Below, one piece after another: positions 25,500-36,044 of a stretch of DNA of 64,000 nucleotides. How positions within the stretch are numbered: position 1 is the first letter of the stretch; every line of letters starts with the position of its first letter. The stretch is from Leucobacter sp. wl10 (lineage in GTDB: Bacteria; Actinomycetota; Actinomycetes; Actinomycetales; Microbacteriaceae), in NCBI RefSeq assembly GCF_003569785.1, contig NZ_KZ984005.1:1-64000 (forward strand). The letters run 5' to 3'. Made by a program: the position numbers and the translations under genes. The notes beneath the pieces are model-generated. The model was given only the letters and a program-made list of their open reading frames with translations. It was not told where the DNA came from and did not search any database.

Positions 25500-25838
25500 A
25501 TGGTGTCGGAGGAGTTCGCCGAGCAGGTGCTCGCCATCGTGGCGCGCATTCCCGCGGGACGCGTGATGACCTACGGCGACATCGGCATCGCGATCGGCTC
25601 CGAAGCGCCTCGCGCCGTCGGCCGCGTCATGGCGCTGTACGGGCACGCGGCGCCCTGGTGGCGCGTGGTTCCGGCGAGCGGCCTGCCGCCGCAGGGCCAC
25701 GCACGCCTCGCCCTGCCGCACTACCGCGACGAGGGCACGCCGCTTCGCCACGTGCAGTCCCCCGAGGACTACCGCATCGCGCTCTCCTCGGCACGGCTCC
25801 CCTACACGCACGAGATCTATTCGGAGGTGGCGCTGTGA
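25500..25838 (+). CDS. Alkyltransferase-like protein (MGMT family without catalytic Cys)
   Basis: This 112-residue protein is the DNA-binding domain of the O6-alkylguanine-DNA alkyltransferase family. The RVMTYGDIG helix-turn-helix entry and VGRVMA are present. In place of the PCHRV active site it has PWWRV, so it cannot accept the alkyl group. Alkyltransferase-like proteins flag alkylated guanine for nucleotide excision repair. Its stop overlaps the next start (GTGA), so it is coupled with the LysR-domain protein downstream. ATG 25500 begins at the family N-terminus. Confidence 0.9.
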   Translation: MVSEEFAEQVLAIVARIPAGRVMTYGDIGIAIGSEAPRAVGRVMALYGHAAPWWRVVPASGLPPQGHARLALPHYRDEGTPLRHVQSPEDYRIALSSARLPYTHEIYSEVAL

Positions 25839-26746
25839 GCATCGGAGAGCCGGTGCGCGCCGTGAGGGATGGCGTCGCACCGTTGCGCCTCGGCTTCGTC
25901 CGCGGCACCGCGCCCGGAAAGTGGGCGAAGCGCTGGGAGCAGTCCGTCGGCGCGCCGCTCGAACTGGTACCGATCGAGGCCGCCTTCGTGCGCGATGAGC
26001 TCGCGGCCGAGACCGGGAATCCCGGTGCCGCGCCCGGCATCGACGTGCTGCTCGAGCGCACCCTGCCGGGAGCAACGCCCCGGAACGCCTCCGGCCCCGG
26101 CCGCGCCCGACACGCGCTGCGCCTCTACGAGGAGGCCGTCGCGGTCGTGCTGCCCGCCGAGCACCCGCTGGCCGATGCTCCGAGCATCGCCGTCGACGAA
26201 CTCGCGCTGGTCGCCCTGCTCGACCACCCCGATCACGCGGAGGAGTGGCCGGCGGCGCGGCCATGGGACGACCCGGAGTGGATGCCCGCCGACGCCTCGG
26301 CCGCGCTCGAGCTCGTCGCGACCGGGGTCGGCGCGATCCTGCTCCCCCTGCCGCTCGCCCGCCATCTCGCGAGCAAGCGCGAACACGCGGTACTGCCCGT
26401 CACGGGCGAACCGGCTCCGGCCGGTACCGTCATCTGGGCGAGCTGGGAAGTGGATCGCGACGATGCCGACGTGCAGCAGCTCGTCGGCATCATGCGCGGG
26501 CGAACGGCCCGCAGTTCGAGACCGGCCGCGCCGCGCGTCGCGGGAGACGGCCGTGACTCCGAGCGCTCCGGCGGCGGATCGGAGACGCAGCGGACGGCGC
26601 GAACACAGCGAGGATCGCAGGCCCCGAGGAAACCGCTCAAGCCGAACTCGCGGGGGGCGCAACTCGCCGCGGCCCGCGAGAAGGCCGAGCGCGAGAAAGC
26701 CGAGCGCAAGCGGGCGGCGAAAGAGCGGCGCGCCAGACGACGCTGA
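25835..26746 (+). CDS. LysR substrate-binding-domain protein lacking the DNA-binding domain
   Basis: This 303-residue protein has the two-lobed LysR-type effector-binding fold. Visible parts are PLRLGFVRGTAPGKWAKRW, a hinge near YEEAVAVVLPAEHPLAD, and ELVATGVGAILLPLPLARHL. The N-terminal winged helix is absent. The last 90 residues are a low-complexity basic tail rich in Arg, Lys and Ala (EKAEREKAERKRAAKERRARRR in part), likely disordered and possibly nucleic-acid binding. The GTG at 25835 overlaps the stop of the alkyltransferase-like gene. A coupled repair-type protein and a ligand-binding protein without HTH is an odd pairing; the function is unknown. Confidence 0.75.
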   Translation: MSIGEPVRAVRDGVAPLRLGFVRGTAPGKWAKRWEQSVGAPLELVPIEAAFVRDELAAETGNPGAAPGIDVLLERTLPGATPRNASGPGRARHALRLYEEAVAVVLPAEHPLADAPSIAVDELALVALLDHPDHAEEWPAARPWDDPEWMPADASAALELVATGVGAILLPLPLARHLASKREHAVLPVTGEPAPAGTVIWASWEVDRDDADVQQLVGIMRGRTARSSRPAAPRVAGDGRDSERSGGGSETQRTARTQRGSQAPRKPLKPNSRGAQLAAAREKAEREKAERKRAAKERRARRR

Positions 26747-26787
26747 GGCCGCACCCCGGGCATGGCAGAGGCGGGTCGGATCTGCGA

Positions 26788-27771
<984 letters not shown>

Positions 27772-27875
27772 CTATTGCCTGCCCCCGTCCCGACCGCGAT
27801 CCCGGACCGGCGGCGCCCGGAGGGTGCCGGGCTGGCGGCGCGTACCGAGAGGCCCCGTGCAGCGCCCAGCAGGCA

Positions 27876-29942
27876 CTATGCCACCGCGGCCGCCCCGCGC
27901 TTGCGCAGTTCCTTCTCGTGCACGGGCCAGGTGCCCGCCTCCACCTGCGCCTCCACGTACGCCCGGGCGTCGTCCTGGCGCTCCTCCTCGATGCCCGTGG
28001 CGATCTCGGCGCGCAGCAGCTCGGGCGTGAGGCCGAAGGCGTCGACCAGGTCGAGCGCGTGCGGGCGCAACCGCGCGATGAGCCGGTCGATGTAGGCGGT
28101 GACCGCCTCCACCCGCTGACCCGAGATGCGACCGCTCACGAGGTACCAGGTCGCGTGCCGCTCGATGAGGCCGAGACCGAACAGGTCCCGCAGCCAGGTG
28201 AGCACCTGGCGCGACCCCGGGTCCTCGATCCGCTCGAGCGTCTCGGTGAAGGCCTCCCACTGCAGCAGCTCGCCGTGCGCGCGCGCCGCCTCGATCAGTT
28301 TGTGCTGCTGTGCGTTGAAGACCTCCTCGTTCGCCGTCGCGCGGGCCCGCTTGTCGTCCTTGGGCACGCCCTTGGCCGCATCGCGCAGGGCGAGGGCGAT
28401 CTCGGAGATCATGGTCTGCACCCGGTCGGTCAGCAGCGCGCGCTGCGACTCCGGGCTGCGCATGCTCTCGACGGAGCGCGCCACCTGCCCCAGGTCGGCG
28501 ATGCTCTGTCCGAGCTGGTGCAGGCCGAAGCGGCTCACTCTGCCGCCCAGCTGGCTGGCCGCTGCCCTCAGCAGGGCAGCCCTGTCTGCCCCCCTGAACT
28601 GCTCGGCGTAGTCGGTGAGCAGGCGCTTGCCCACGAGCTGCAGCAGCACGTTGTTGTCGCCCTCGAAGGTGACGTAGATGTCGAGGTCGGCGCGCAGCCC
28701 GACCAGACGGTTCTTCGCCATGAATCCGGCGCCGCCGCAGGCCTCGCGCGCCTCCTGCAGTGTGTCGAGCGCCGCCCACGTGGAGAGCGGCTTGAGCGCG
28801 GCGGCGAGCGTCTCGAGATCTTCCCGGTTCTCCTCGGTGTCGCGGGCACCCGAGAACACCTCGTCGAAGACGGTGAGCAGCCGTTCGTCCGCGAAGGCCA
28901 TCGCGTAGGTCTGCGCGAGCCGCGGGATGAGCCGCCGCTGATGCTGACCGTAGTCGAGCAGCACGGTCTCGCGACCGGAGGCGCCCGGGAACTGGCGTCG
29001 CTCGCTGCCGTAGCGGATCGCTATCGCGAGGGCCGCCTGCATGGCGCGCACGGCCGAGCCGTCGAGCGATACCCGGCCCTGCACGAGCGTGCCGATCATG
29101 GTGAAGAAGCGGCGGCCGGGGCTCTCGATCGCCGACGAGTAGGTGCCGTCGGGTGCGACGTCGCCGTAGCGGTTCAGCAGATTCTCGCGCGGGATCCTGA
29201 CGCGGGTGAAGTGCAGTCGCCCGTTGTCGATGCCGTTGAGGCCGCCCTTGACCCCGTCGTCCTCGCTGCCGACGCCCGGCAGCATCTCGCCGCCGGGGGT
29301 GCGGATCGGCACGAAGAAGGCGTGCACGCCGTGGTTGACGCCCCGGGTGATGAGCTGCGCGAAGACGACGGCGGCCTGGCCGTGCAGGGCCGCGTTGCCG
29401 AGGAACTCCTTCCACGCGCCCGCGAACGGCGTGTGGATCTCGAATTCCTCGGTGTCGGGATCGTAGGTGGCGGTGGTGCCGATCGATGCGACGTCGGAGC
29501 CGTGCCCGATCTCGGTCATGGCGAACGCACCCGGCAACGCGAGGCTGATGACGTCGGGCAGCCACCGCTCGTGGTGCTCTCGGGTGCCGAGATGCAGGAT
29601 CGCCGCCCCGAAGAGCCCCCACTGCACGCCGCTCTTGATCTGCAGAGAGGGGTCGGCCAGCACGAGCTCCTGGAACGCCGCGATGTTACCGCCGTGATTG
29701 TCGCCCCCGCCGAGACCGGCGGGGTACGCGCGCTGGATGGCCCCCTCCTCGACGAGAATGCCGAGTTGCCCGAGCACGCGCTCCCGGTGCTCGGCCATCG
29801 GCTGGCCGGGGATCGTGTGCAGCCGCGGGTCCTCGGCGAGGCGCCGCGACTCCCGTCGCTCCTGCTTCCACTTGCCGAGCAGCGCGTCGCCGACCTGCTG
29901 AACGTCGATGCGGGGTCCGGATCCGCTGTTGATGCCACTCAT
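27876..29942 (-). CDS. Acyl-CoA oxidase/dehydrogenase-family flavoprotein
   Basis: This 688-residue FAD enzyme catalyses alpha-beta oxidation of acyl-CoA in beta-oxidation. The flavin-binding core includes FAMTEIGHGSDVASIGTTA (about 142), a middle beta domain, and the C-terminal helical part with EACGGAGFMAKNRL and the FEGDNNVLLQL motif (about 430) that is characteristic of acyl-CoA oxidases. Its length, with an additional C-terminal domain after residue 500, fits the ACOX type rather than the 380-residue dehydrogenases. ATG 29942 follows AAGGAG. The upstream 40 codons in frame are rejected as they lie in the promoter region. Confidence 0.88.
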   Translation of the reverse strand: MSGINSGSGPRIDVQQVGDALLGKWKQERRESRRLAEDPRLHTIPGQPMAEHRERVLGQLGILVEEGAIQRAYPAGLGGGDNHGGNIAAFQELVLADPSLQIKSGVQWGLFGAAILHLGTREHHERWLPDVISLALPGAFAMTEIGHGSDVASIGTTATYDPDTEEFEIHTPFAGAWKEFLGNAALHGQAAVVFAQLITRGVNHGVHAFFVPIRTPGGEMLPGVGSEDDGVKGGLNGIDNGRLHFTRVRIPRENLLNRYGDVAPDGTYSSAIESPGRRFFTMIGTLVQGRVSLDGSAVRAMQAALAIAIRYGSERRQFPGASGRETVLLDYGQHQRRLIPRLAQTYAMAFADERLLTVFDEVFSGARDTEENREDLETLAAALKPLSTWAALDTLQEAREACGGAGFMAKNRLVGLRADLDIYVTFEGDNNVLLQLVGKRLLTDYAEQFRGADRAALLRAAASQLGGRVSRFGLHQLGQSIADLGQVARSVESMRSPESQRALLTDRVQTMISEIALALRDAAKGVPKDDKRARATANEEVFNAQQHKLIEAARAHGELLQWEAFTETLERIEDPGSRQVLTWLRDLFGLGLIERHATWYLVSGRISGQRVEAVTAYIDRLIARLRPHALDLVDAFGLTPELLRAEIATGIEEERQDDARAYVEAQVEAGTWPVHEKELRKRGAAAVA

Positions 29943-30231
29943 GGGTGCTCCTTCGACGTGCCGTTCGGGATCTCGCTCGACGGGAGCGGTCCTCGTGTCC
30001 CAGTGCTGTTGCCAGACTAGAAGCGGCCTCGGACGCGGACAACCGGGCGGCCCGCTCCCCACAACGAGCTACCGCCCCCGCGCCGATAGCGATTGTCGAC
30101 TCTCTCCAATTCGAACACCACGGGCATGGAGACCACCTCCAGCGGTCACTCGCCGACCCTTCGCTCGGGAGGGCGCCGGGTTATGCTCCACCCGGCGCGC
30201 GACCTCATCCCGGAACGCCGCCGGCCGATCC
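29943..30231. other. Intergenic region, nothing recognised
   Basis: About 290 bases between the acyl-CoA oxidase start and the helicase stop, both on the minus strand. It must hold the promoter of the oxidase gene. No RNA gene, convincing terminator or small gene is visible. Confidence 0.4.
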
Positions 30232-31734
30232 TCAGCCCGACGGGGAGGGCGCGAAGTCGCCGAAGGCGTCGGGCTCGATGCCCGCCTGTGCGAACAGGTC
30301 CCGCGTGCGCTTCTGGCGTGTGCGCGGGATGATCGTGATCACGAGCCCGCCCTTTCCCGCCCGGCCCGTGCGCCCGGCTCGGTGCAGGTAGCTCTTGTAG
30401 TCGTCGGGCGGATCGGCCTGCAGCACTAGATCCACATCGTCGACGTGGATGCCGCGCGCCGCGACGTCGGTCGCGACGAGCACATCCGCCTTGCCCGACG
30501 AGAAGCGCGCGAGGTTGCGCTCACGCTTCGCCTGGCTGAGGTCGCCGTGCAGCGGCACCGCCGAGATCCCCGCCTCCGAGAAGGTCTCGGCGAGCCGCGC
30601 CGCGTAGGCCCGGGTGCGGCAGAACACCATGGTCCGCCTGCGGCCCGACGAGCGGTCGGCATCGCGCACGAGTTCTCGCAGCACGGCGTCCTTGTGCTCG
30701 CGCAGCACGATGTACACGCGGTGCTCGACGGATCCGAGGTCTGCCGCCCGCTCCTCCGCCTCGTGCACGGCGGGGTCGCGCAGAAACTCCGCGACGAGCT
30801 CCGACACGCCGCTGTCGAGCGTGGCCGAGAACAGCAGTCGCTGCCCCCCGGACGCGGTCTGCCGCAGCAGCCACTGCACCGGCTCGAGGAACCCGAGCTC
30901 GCACATGTGATCGGCCTCGTCGATCACCGAGACCAGCACTTCGCGCAGATCGAGCCTTCGGCGATTCACCAGATCCCGCACCCGTCCCGGCGTACCGATG
31001 ACGATATCGACCCCGCGCTCGAGCGCGTGCACCTGCGGGTCGAGCGGCACCCCGCCCACGAGCTGCGCCGTGAAGAACCCGACGGAGCGGGCGATGGGCT
31101 GCACGGTGCGATCGATCTGCAGCGCCAACTCGCGGGTCGGAGCGAGGATCAGCGCCTTCGGTTTGCGCGCGGCTCGCCTCGGCGCGCGCTCACGACGTTC
31201 TCCGCGTGGAGGCCTCTCGCGGGCCGGTGCGGGATCGCCCGCGAATGCGCCCTCGGCCTTCAACCGGAGCAGTCGCTCGACGAGCGCCGAGCCGAAGGCG
31301 ATCGTCTTGCCCGTTCCGGTGCGCGCCCTGCCGAGGACGTTCCGCCCGCGCAGCGCGTCGGGGATCGTCGCAGCTTGGATGGGGAACGGCTGCTCGGCGC
31401 CCAGTTCGCCGAGCGTGCGCACGATGTTGCCGCCGAGCCCGAGATCGCCGAAGCTCAGCCCCTCGACGTCGCGCGCGGTGGTGAGCTTGGCGTCGAGTCG
31501 TGCGAACTTCTTCTCGGGGGGCGCGGGCGGCCTCCGGGCATGAGGCGGTGCCGGTGCCGGCGATGCCTTCGCGCTCCCGCCGGCTCCCTCCCCCGGTCGT
31601 TCGCCGCGCGGCTCGCCATCGCGGGAGCGCCCCCCGGGAGGCTCGTGCTCCGCCCATCGCCTGCGGCGCCCCGGCTTGCGACCGGGCTCGTAGTTGGCGG
31701 GCGGCCGATAGCCCCGCCGCCCCTTCTGCGCCAC
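30232..31734 (-). CDS. DEAD-box RNA helicase
   Basis: This 500-residue ATP-dependent RNA helicase has all core motifs: a Q-motif region ending FPIQAATIPDAL, motif I ARTGTGKT (about 178), Ia APTRELALQ, Ib GTPGRV, motif II VIDEADHM (about 275), III SATL, and motifs V and VI ATDVAARGI and HRAGRTGRAG. A basic, Arg- and Gly-rich N-terminal extension of about 130 residues probably binds RNA. GTG 31734 is chosen because GGGGAGG stands just upstream and the next gene's TAG ends two bases before it. A longer in-frame ATG start at 31764 would overlap that gene. It is cotranscribed with the RND exporter. Confidence 0.92.
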   Translation of the reverse strand: MAQKGRRGYRPPANYEPGRKPGRRRRWAEHEPPGGRSRDGEPRGERPGEGAGGSAKASPAPAPPHARRPPAPPEKKFARLDAKLTTARDVEGLSFGDLGLGGNIVRTLGELGAEQPFPIQAATIPDALRGRNVLGRARTGTGKTIAFGSALVERLLRLKAEGAFAGDPAPARERPPRGERRERAPRRAARKPKALILAPTRELALQIDRTVQPIARSVGFFTAQLVGGVPLDPQVHALERGVDIVIGTPGRVRDLVNRRRLDLREVLVSVIDEADHMCELGFLEPVQWLLRQTASGGQRLLFSATLDSGVSELVAEFLRDPAVHEAEERAADLGSVEHRVYIVLREHKDAVLRELVRDADRSSGRRRTMVFCRTRAYAARLAETFSEAGISAVPLHGDLSQAKRERNLARFSSGKADVLVATDVAARGIHVDDVDLVLQADPPDDYKSYLHRAGRTGRAGKGGLVITIIPRTRQKRTRDLFAQAGIEPDAFGDFAPSPSG

Positions 31735-31735
31735 T

Positions 31736-34700
31736 CTAGTCCTCCCCGCGCCCCTGGCCGTCATCCGCGCCGGGCTCCGTCCGCGAGGCCTGGTCGGCCT
31801 CGTCGACCTCCTGCGTCGCCTGCCACATCAGCTGCTCCCAGTCGAGTTCACCGGGGATGGGCGGGGCCTGCCCGCGGTCCGCCGCTTCCTCGGCTTCGGG
31901 ATCGACGGGACCGTCGCCCGAGGGCTCCGCTTCCGCGGCTTCGGGATCGGCGGGCTCCGGGGCGATCGGCTCCGAATCGACCGGCTCCGCTTCCGGCTGA
32001 GCGACGACCGGCTCGGGGAGCACCGGCGGAACCGGATGGGTGTCGTCCCGACCGGCGTCCGCGGGATCAGCATCCGCGGGATCGACGACCGCCGGATCGG
32101 GCGACCCCGAGTCCGCGTCGTCGCTCAGCGGGCTGTCCGCGCCGGTGAACCCGAGGTCGGCGAGCGCCAAGGACATCTGGGCGGTCTCTGGGCCGACCGT
32201 GCCGGACTCCGGGTTCTCGCCCCGCGGCGAAGCCTCGGCCCGCTCCGGAGCCTCGGCCTGCGCTGAAGGTTCGGTCTCGATGTCCCGCGGAACGCGGCCT
32301 CCCGAAACCTCGGGGGCCGAGAGGCCCGCCTTGAACAACTGGCTGAGAATCGCTCTCTGCGTCTCGAGATCGGCGACCACCGGAGCGGGTTCGTCGACGG
32401 ACCGCCGCGCCACCGGATCCAACGGCGCATCGGCACGGTCGTGCCGCTCGAGCAGAGGGACGGGCTCCTCGTCCGCCGAGGCGGAGGGGAGCGGGTTCTC
32501 GATGCGCTCGACCAGCGGAACGGGCTCGTCGTCGGGCTCCATCGGAAGACGGGTCGCGGTGTCCACGTCCATGAGCGGGGCCTGCTCGACGTGCGCGTCG
32601 GCGGAGAACGGCTCGCCGCGCCGCGCGCCGACGGGAGGCGCGGGAACCGGAGAGAGATCCGGGGCGGAGTCGGCACCGGGACCGCCGCGCAACGGCGCCC
32701 CCGGAAGGCCCGTCCGCTCGTGCGGTCCGGGCCCGGGCGACGGGGCGAACGCGACGGGCGCCGCGGCCGAGGCCGGGATCGGCGCCGGGCCCCCGCCTCC
32801 CGGCAGCGGATCGTCGTCGTTCTCGGACCCGCGCCGCCGGACGGCGCGGCCCTCGCGACGCCTCTCGACCGCGTAGTAGAACGTCGGCAGCACGATGAGC
32901 GTGAGCGCCGTCGACGAGAGCAGCCCGCCGATCACCACGACGGCGAGCGGCTGCGAGATGAAGCCGCCCTTCCCCGTGATCCCGAGCGCCATGGGGGTGA
33001 GCGCGAGGATGGTCGCGAGCGCCGTCATGACGATGGGGCGCAGACGCTGGAGGGAGCCGTGCAGCACCGCCTCGCGCAGGCCGTCGCCCCGGGCACGGTA
33101 CTGGTTGACGAGGTCGATGAGCACGATCGCGTTGGTGACCACGATGCCCACGAGCATGAGCACGCCGATGAGCGACGCGACGCCGAGCGGGATCCCGGTG
33201 ACGATGAGCAGCAGGATCGCACCCGTCGCCGCGAACGGCACCGACACGAGCAGCAGCAGCGGCTGCAGCAGGCTGCGGAAGGTGGCGACCATCACCACGT
33301 AGACGATGAGGATCGCGGCGAGCAGTGCTATACCGAGTTGCTGGAAGGCCTCCGCCTGCTGCGACATCACGCCGCCCACGCTCGCCGTGGCCCCCGTGGG
33401 CAGGTCGACGCCCGCGAGCGCGGCGTCGACCGCGATTCCCGCGGTACCGAGGTCGTCGCCCTTGGGAAGGGCGGAGACCGTCACCGTGCGCACGCCGTCC
33501 TCCGTGCGCACGGTGACCGGGCCGTCGCTGACCTCGATCGCCGCGAGCGAGTCGAGACTCCGCGGGCCGAGCGCGGTCTGGATCTGGAGCGCCGCCACGC
33601 TCGGCTGGTCGCTCGGCACGATCCCCGTTGCGAGGTAGACGGCGACGCTGTCGGCGTCCATCGTGATCTCGCCGACCTGCTGCGGCTGCATCTGCTGCGA
33701 CACCTGACCGGCGACGGCCGCCTCGGTGAGTCCCGCGGCGGCGGCGGCCGTGCGGTCCACGGCGACGCGCAGGAAGGGTCGCGACCGCCCGAGGTCGCTC
33801 TCCACCTGCTCGAGCTCCGGGCGATCCTGCAGCGCGGTCACCACGGCCTCGCTGGCCTTGCTCAGGGTCTCCTGATCCGGAGCCGAGACGTTCACCTCGA
33901 TGGCGCTCGACGTCGTCACTCCGCCGCCCGACTGGCCGAGCGAGAACTCGCCGGCGCCGTCGAGGGCGTCGACCGCGGCGCGAATCTCGTCCTGCACCGT
34001 CAGCTGGTCGGCGGCGGGGTCGGTCGTGAGCGAGTAGCTCACCGATCCGTCTCCGCCTTCGCCGAAGAGGGCCCCCGCGCCGCTGTCGGCGCTGCCGATG
34101 GTCGCCTGCACGGTCTCGATCGCCGAGACCCCGGCGAGCGCCTCTTCCACGCGCTCGGCCTGCGCCAGCTGGGCCTCGAGGCTCGTACCCGGATCGAGCG
34201 TCTGCACGAGACCCACCGAGTTCTGCTCGTCGGCCCCCATGAAGTTGGTCTTCATGAAAGGGCTGGCCGCGATCGTGGCGCCGAACACCACGACGGCGAT
34301 GAGCAGCGTCACGGCCGGGCGCTTCAGCGTCCACTCGATGACGGGGCGGTAGCCGCGCTGCAGCGCGGTCGACCGCTCGGGCTCCGGGACCACCGCCGGG
34401 GTGCGGCGCTTGGGACGATCCGTGCGCAGGAACCAGTAGGCGAGCACCGGCACGATCGTGAGCGAAACCAGCAGCGACGCGACGAGCGCGATCGTCACCG
34501 TGAACGCGAACGGCCTGAAGAGCTCGCCCACCATGCCGTTCACGAACGCCATCGGCAGGAACACGGCGACCGTGGTGATGGTCGAGGCGGTGATCGCTCC
34601 CGCCACCTCGCGCACCGCCTCGATGATGATCTTCGCGCGGTCTCCGCCCTCGACGAGGTGTCGCTTGATGTTCTCGATGACCACGATCGAGTCGTCGACG

Positions 34701-35962
34701 ACGCGGCCGATGGAGATTGTGAGCGCGCCGAGCGTCAGCATGTTGAGCGTGTACTCGGCGAAGTTGAGGCCGACGAACGTGAGCAGCACCGAGGTCGGGA
34801 TCGATATGGCGGTGACGAGCGTGGCGCGCACGGACAGGAGGAAGACGAGGATCACGAGTACCGCGAAGACGAGGCCGAGCAGCCCCTCGGTCGTGAGCGT
34901 CTCGATCGACTGCTCCACGTAGGGAGCCTGGTCGAAGATGACGGTGAGCTTCGCTCCGCCCAGCTGATCCTTCAGCTCGTCGAGCTTCTGCTGCACGGCG
35001 TTCGAGACGTCGACGGTGTTGGCGGCCGACATCTTGGTCACCGCGATGGTCAGCGCGGGCTGCCCGTCGACGCGCGAGATGCTCTGCTGCGGGCTGGGTT
35101 CGAGGCGCACCTCCGCGACGTCCCCGATGGTGAGCGGCGCCCCCGGCGCCTGCGCCGCCTCCCCCGGGAGGGGCTCCTGGTCCGGCAGCTGCTGCTCGGC
35201 CAGGAGCGCCTCGGCGCTGCGAGGCAGCGGCAGAGCCGCGATCTCCTCGACGGAACCCACCTCGGATCCCGCCTGCACCGCCAGCGTGCGGTTGCCATCG
35301 GTGATGGTACCCGCCGCGACGAGCACGCCGCTCTGCTGGAGCGCATCCGTGACCGACTGCGCGCTGAGGCCCTGGGCCGCGAGCGCCTCGGCGTCGGGCT
35401 GGATCGTGATCCGGTCCGCGCGCGCGCCCGTGAGCTGTGCCTCCCGCACGCCGTCGAGGTCGCTGATCTCGGGAATCGCGACGCGATCGATCACCTGGGC
35501 CGCCTGCTCCGGCGTCTCGCCCTCGGTCGGCGTCACGGCGATCTGGATCACCGGGAAGTCGTCGATGCTGCCTGACATCACCTGGCTGTCGCTCTGCTCG
35601 GGCAGCATCTGCGAGATACGGCTGATGGCCCGATCCACCTTCTGCTCGGTCGCGGCGAGGTCGACCCCGTAGGTGAACTCGGCGAGCACCGTCGACGCAC
35701 CGGTGCTGGAGGTGGCCGTGGTGCTCTCGAGCTGGGGCACGCCGCGCAACGCGGTCTCGATCGGCTCGGAGACATCGTTGTTGACCACCTCGGGAGACGC
35801 CCCCGGGTAAGTCGTGACGACCGCTATGGTGGGAAATTCCACGGAGGGCATGAGTTCCTGCTTGAGAGACCCTACGCCGAGGAAGCCGAATACCGCGGCG
35901 ACAATGGTCACGAGGGCGATCAGTGCGCGGTTCTTCAGGCTGAGCGCCGTGAGCAGGTGCAT
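31736..35962 (-). CDS. RND-superfamily (AcrB/HAE-type) efflux transporter with long acidic C-terminal tail
   Basis: This 1408-residue protein has an AcrB-like body of about 1040 residues and an extra tail. TM1 is near residues 11-30. The paired periplasmic-type loops follow TM1 and TM7. The proton-relay helix contains GRVVDDSIVVIENI. The AFVNGMVGELFRPFAF and VGIVVTNAIVLIDLVNQ segments are typical of the family. From about residue 1045 the protein becomes Pro, Glu and Asp rich with repeated short acidic phrases (EPVPLVER, DEEPVPLLERHD, EPADPEAAEAEP), clearly low complexity. The start ATG 35962 begins at the first membrane helix. No membrane-fusion partner is adjacent. It sits directly upstream of, and coupled with, the helicase gene. 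Confidence 0.88.
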   Translation of the reverse strand: MHLLTALSLKNRALIALVTIVAAVFGFLGVGSLKQELMPSVEFPTIAVVTTYPGASPEVVNNDVSEPIETALRGVPQLESTTATSSTGASTVLAEFTYGVDLAATEQKVDRAISRISQMLPEQSDSQVMSGSIDDFPVIQIAVTPTEGETPEQAAQVIDRVAIPEISDLDGVREAQLTGARADRITIQPDAEALAAQGLSAQSVTDALQQSGVLVAAGTITDGNRTLAVQAGSEVGSVEEIAALPLPRSAEALLAEQQLPDQEPLPGEAAQAPGAPLTIGDVAEVRLEPSPQQSISRVDGQPALTIAVTKMSAANTVDVSNAVQQKLDELKDQLGGAKLTVIFDQAPYVEQSIETLTTEGLLGLVFAVLVILVFLLSVRATLVTAISIPTSVLLTFVGLNFAEYTLNMLTLGALTISIGRVVDDSIVVIENIKRHLVEGGDRAKIIIEAVREVAGAITASTITTVAVFLPMAFVNGMVGELFRPFAFTVTIALVASLLVSLTIVPVLAYWFLRTDRPKRRTPAVVPEPERSTALQRGYRPVIEWTLKRPAVTLLIAVVVFGATIAASPFMKTNFMGADEQNSVGLVQTLDPGTSLEAQLAQAERVEEALAGVSAIETVQATIGSADSGAGALFGEGGDGSVSYSLTTDPAADQLTVQDEIRAAVDALDGAGEFSLGQSGGGVTTSSAIEVNVSAPDQETLSKASEAVVTALQDRPELEQVESDLGRSRPFLRVAVDRTAAAAAGLTEAAVAGQVSQQMQPQQVGEITMDADSVAVYLATGIVPSDQPSVAALQIQTALGPRSLDSLAAIEVSDGPVTVRTEDGVRTVTVSALPKGDDLGTAGIAVDAALAGVDLPTGATASVGGVMSQQAEAFQQLGIALLAAILIVYVVMVATFRSLLQPLLLLVSVPFAATGAILLLIVTGIPLGVASLIGVLMLVGIVVTNAIVLIDLVNQYRARGDGLREAVLHGSLQRLRPIVMTALATILALTPMALGITGKGGFISQPLAVVVIGGLLSSTALTLIVLPTFYYAVERRREGRAVRRRGSENDDDPLPGGGGPAPIPASAAAPVAFAPSPGPGPHERTGLPGAPLRGGPGADSAPDLSPVPAPPVGARRGEPFSADAHVEQAPLMDVDTATRLPMEPDDEPVPLVERIENPLPSASADEEPVPLLERHDRADAPLDPVARRSVDEPAPVVADLETQRAILSQLFKAGLSAPEVSGGRVPRDIETEPSAQAEAPERAEASPRGENPESGTVGPETAQMSLALADLGFTGADSPLSDDADSGSPDPAVVDPADADPADAGRDDTHPVPPVLPEPVVAQPEAEPVDSEPIAPEPADPEAAEAEPSGDGPVDPEAEEAADRGQAPPIPGELDWEQLMWQATQEVDEADQASRTEPGADDGQGRGED

Positions 35963-36044
35963 GCCGACGATTATTCCATGCACCGCCGACCGCGAAGTCG
36001 CCCGGGGATGAGCGAAGGCATGCTGTCGCGGGATAATAGCCGGT

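Noticed and set aside
32441-35575. 1044-codon plus-strand frame over the RND gene
   Set aside because: Composition (His, Arg, Asp-rich without hydrophobic core) marks it as antisense shadow.
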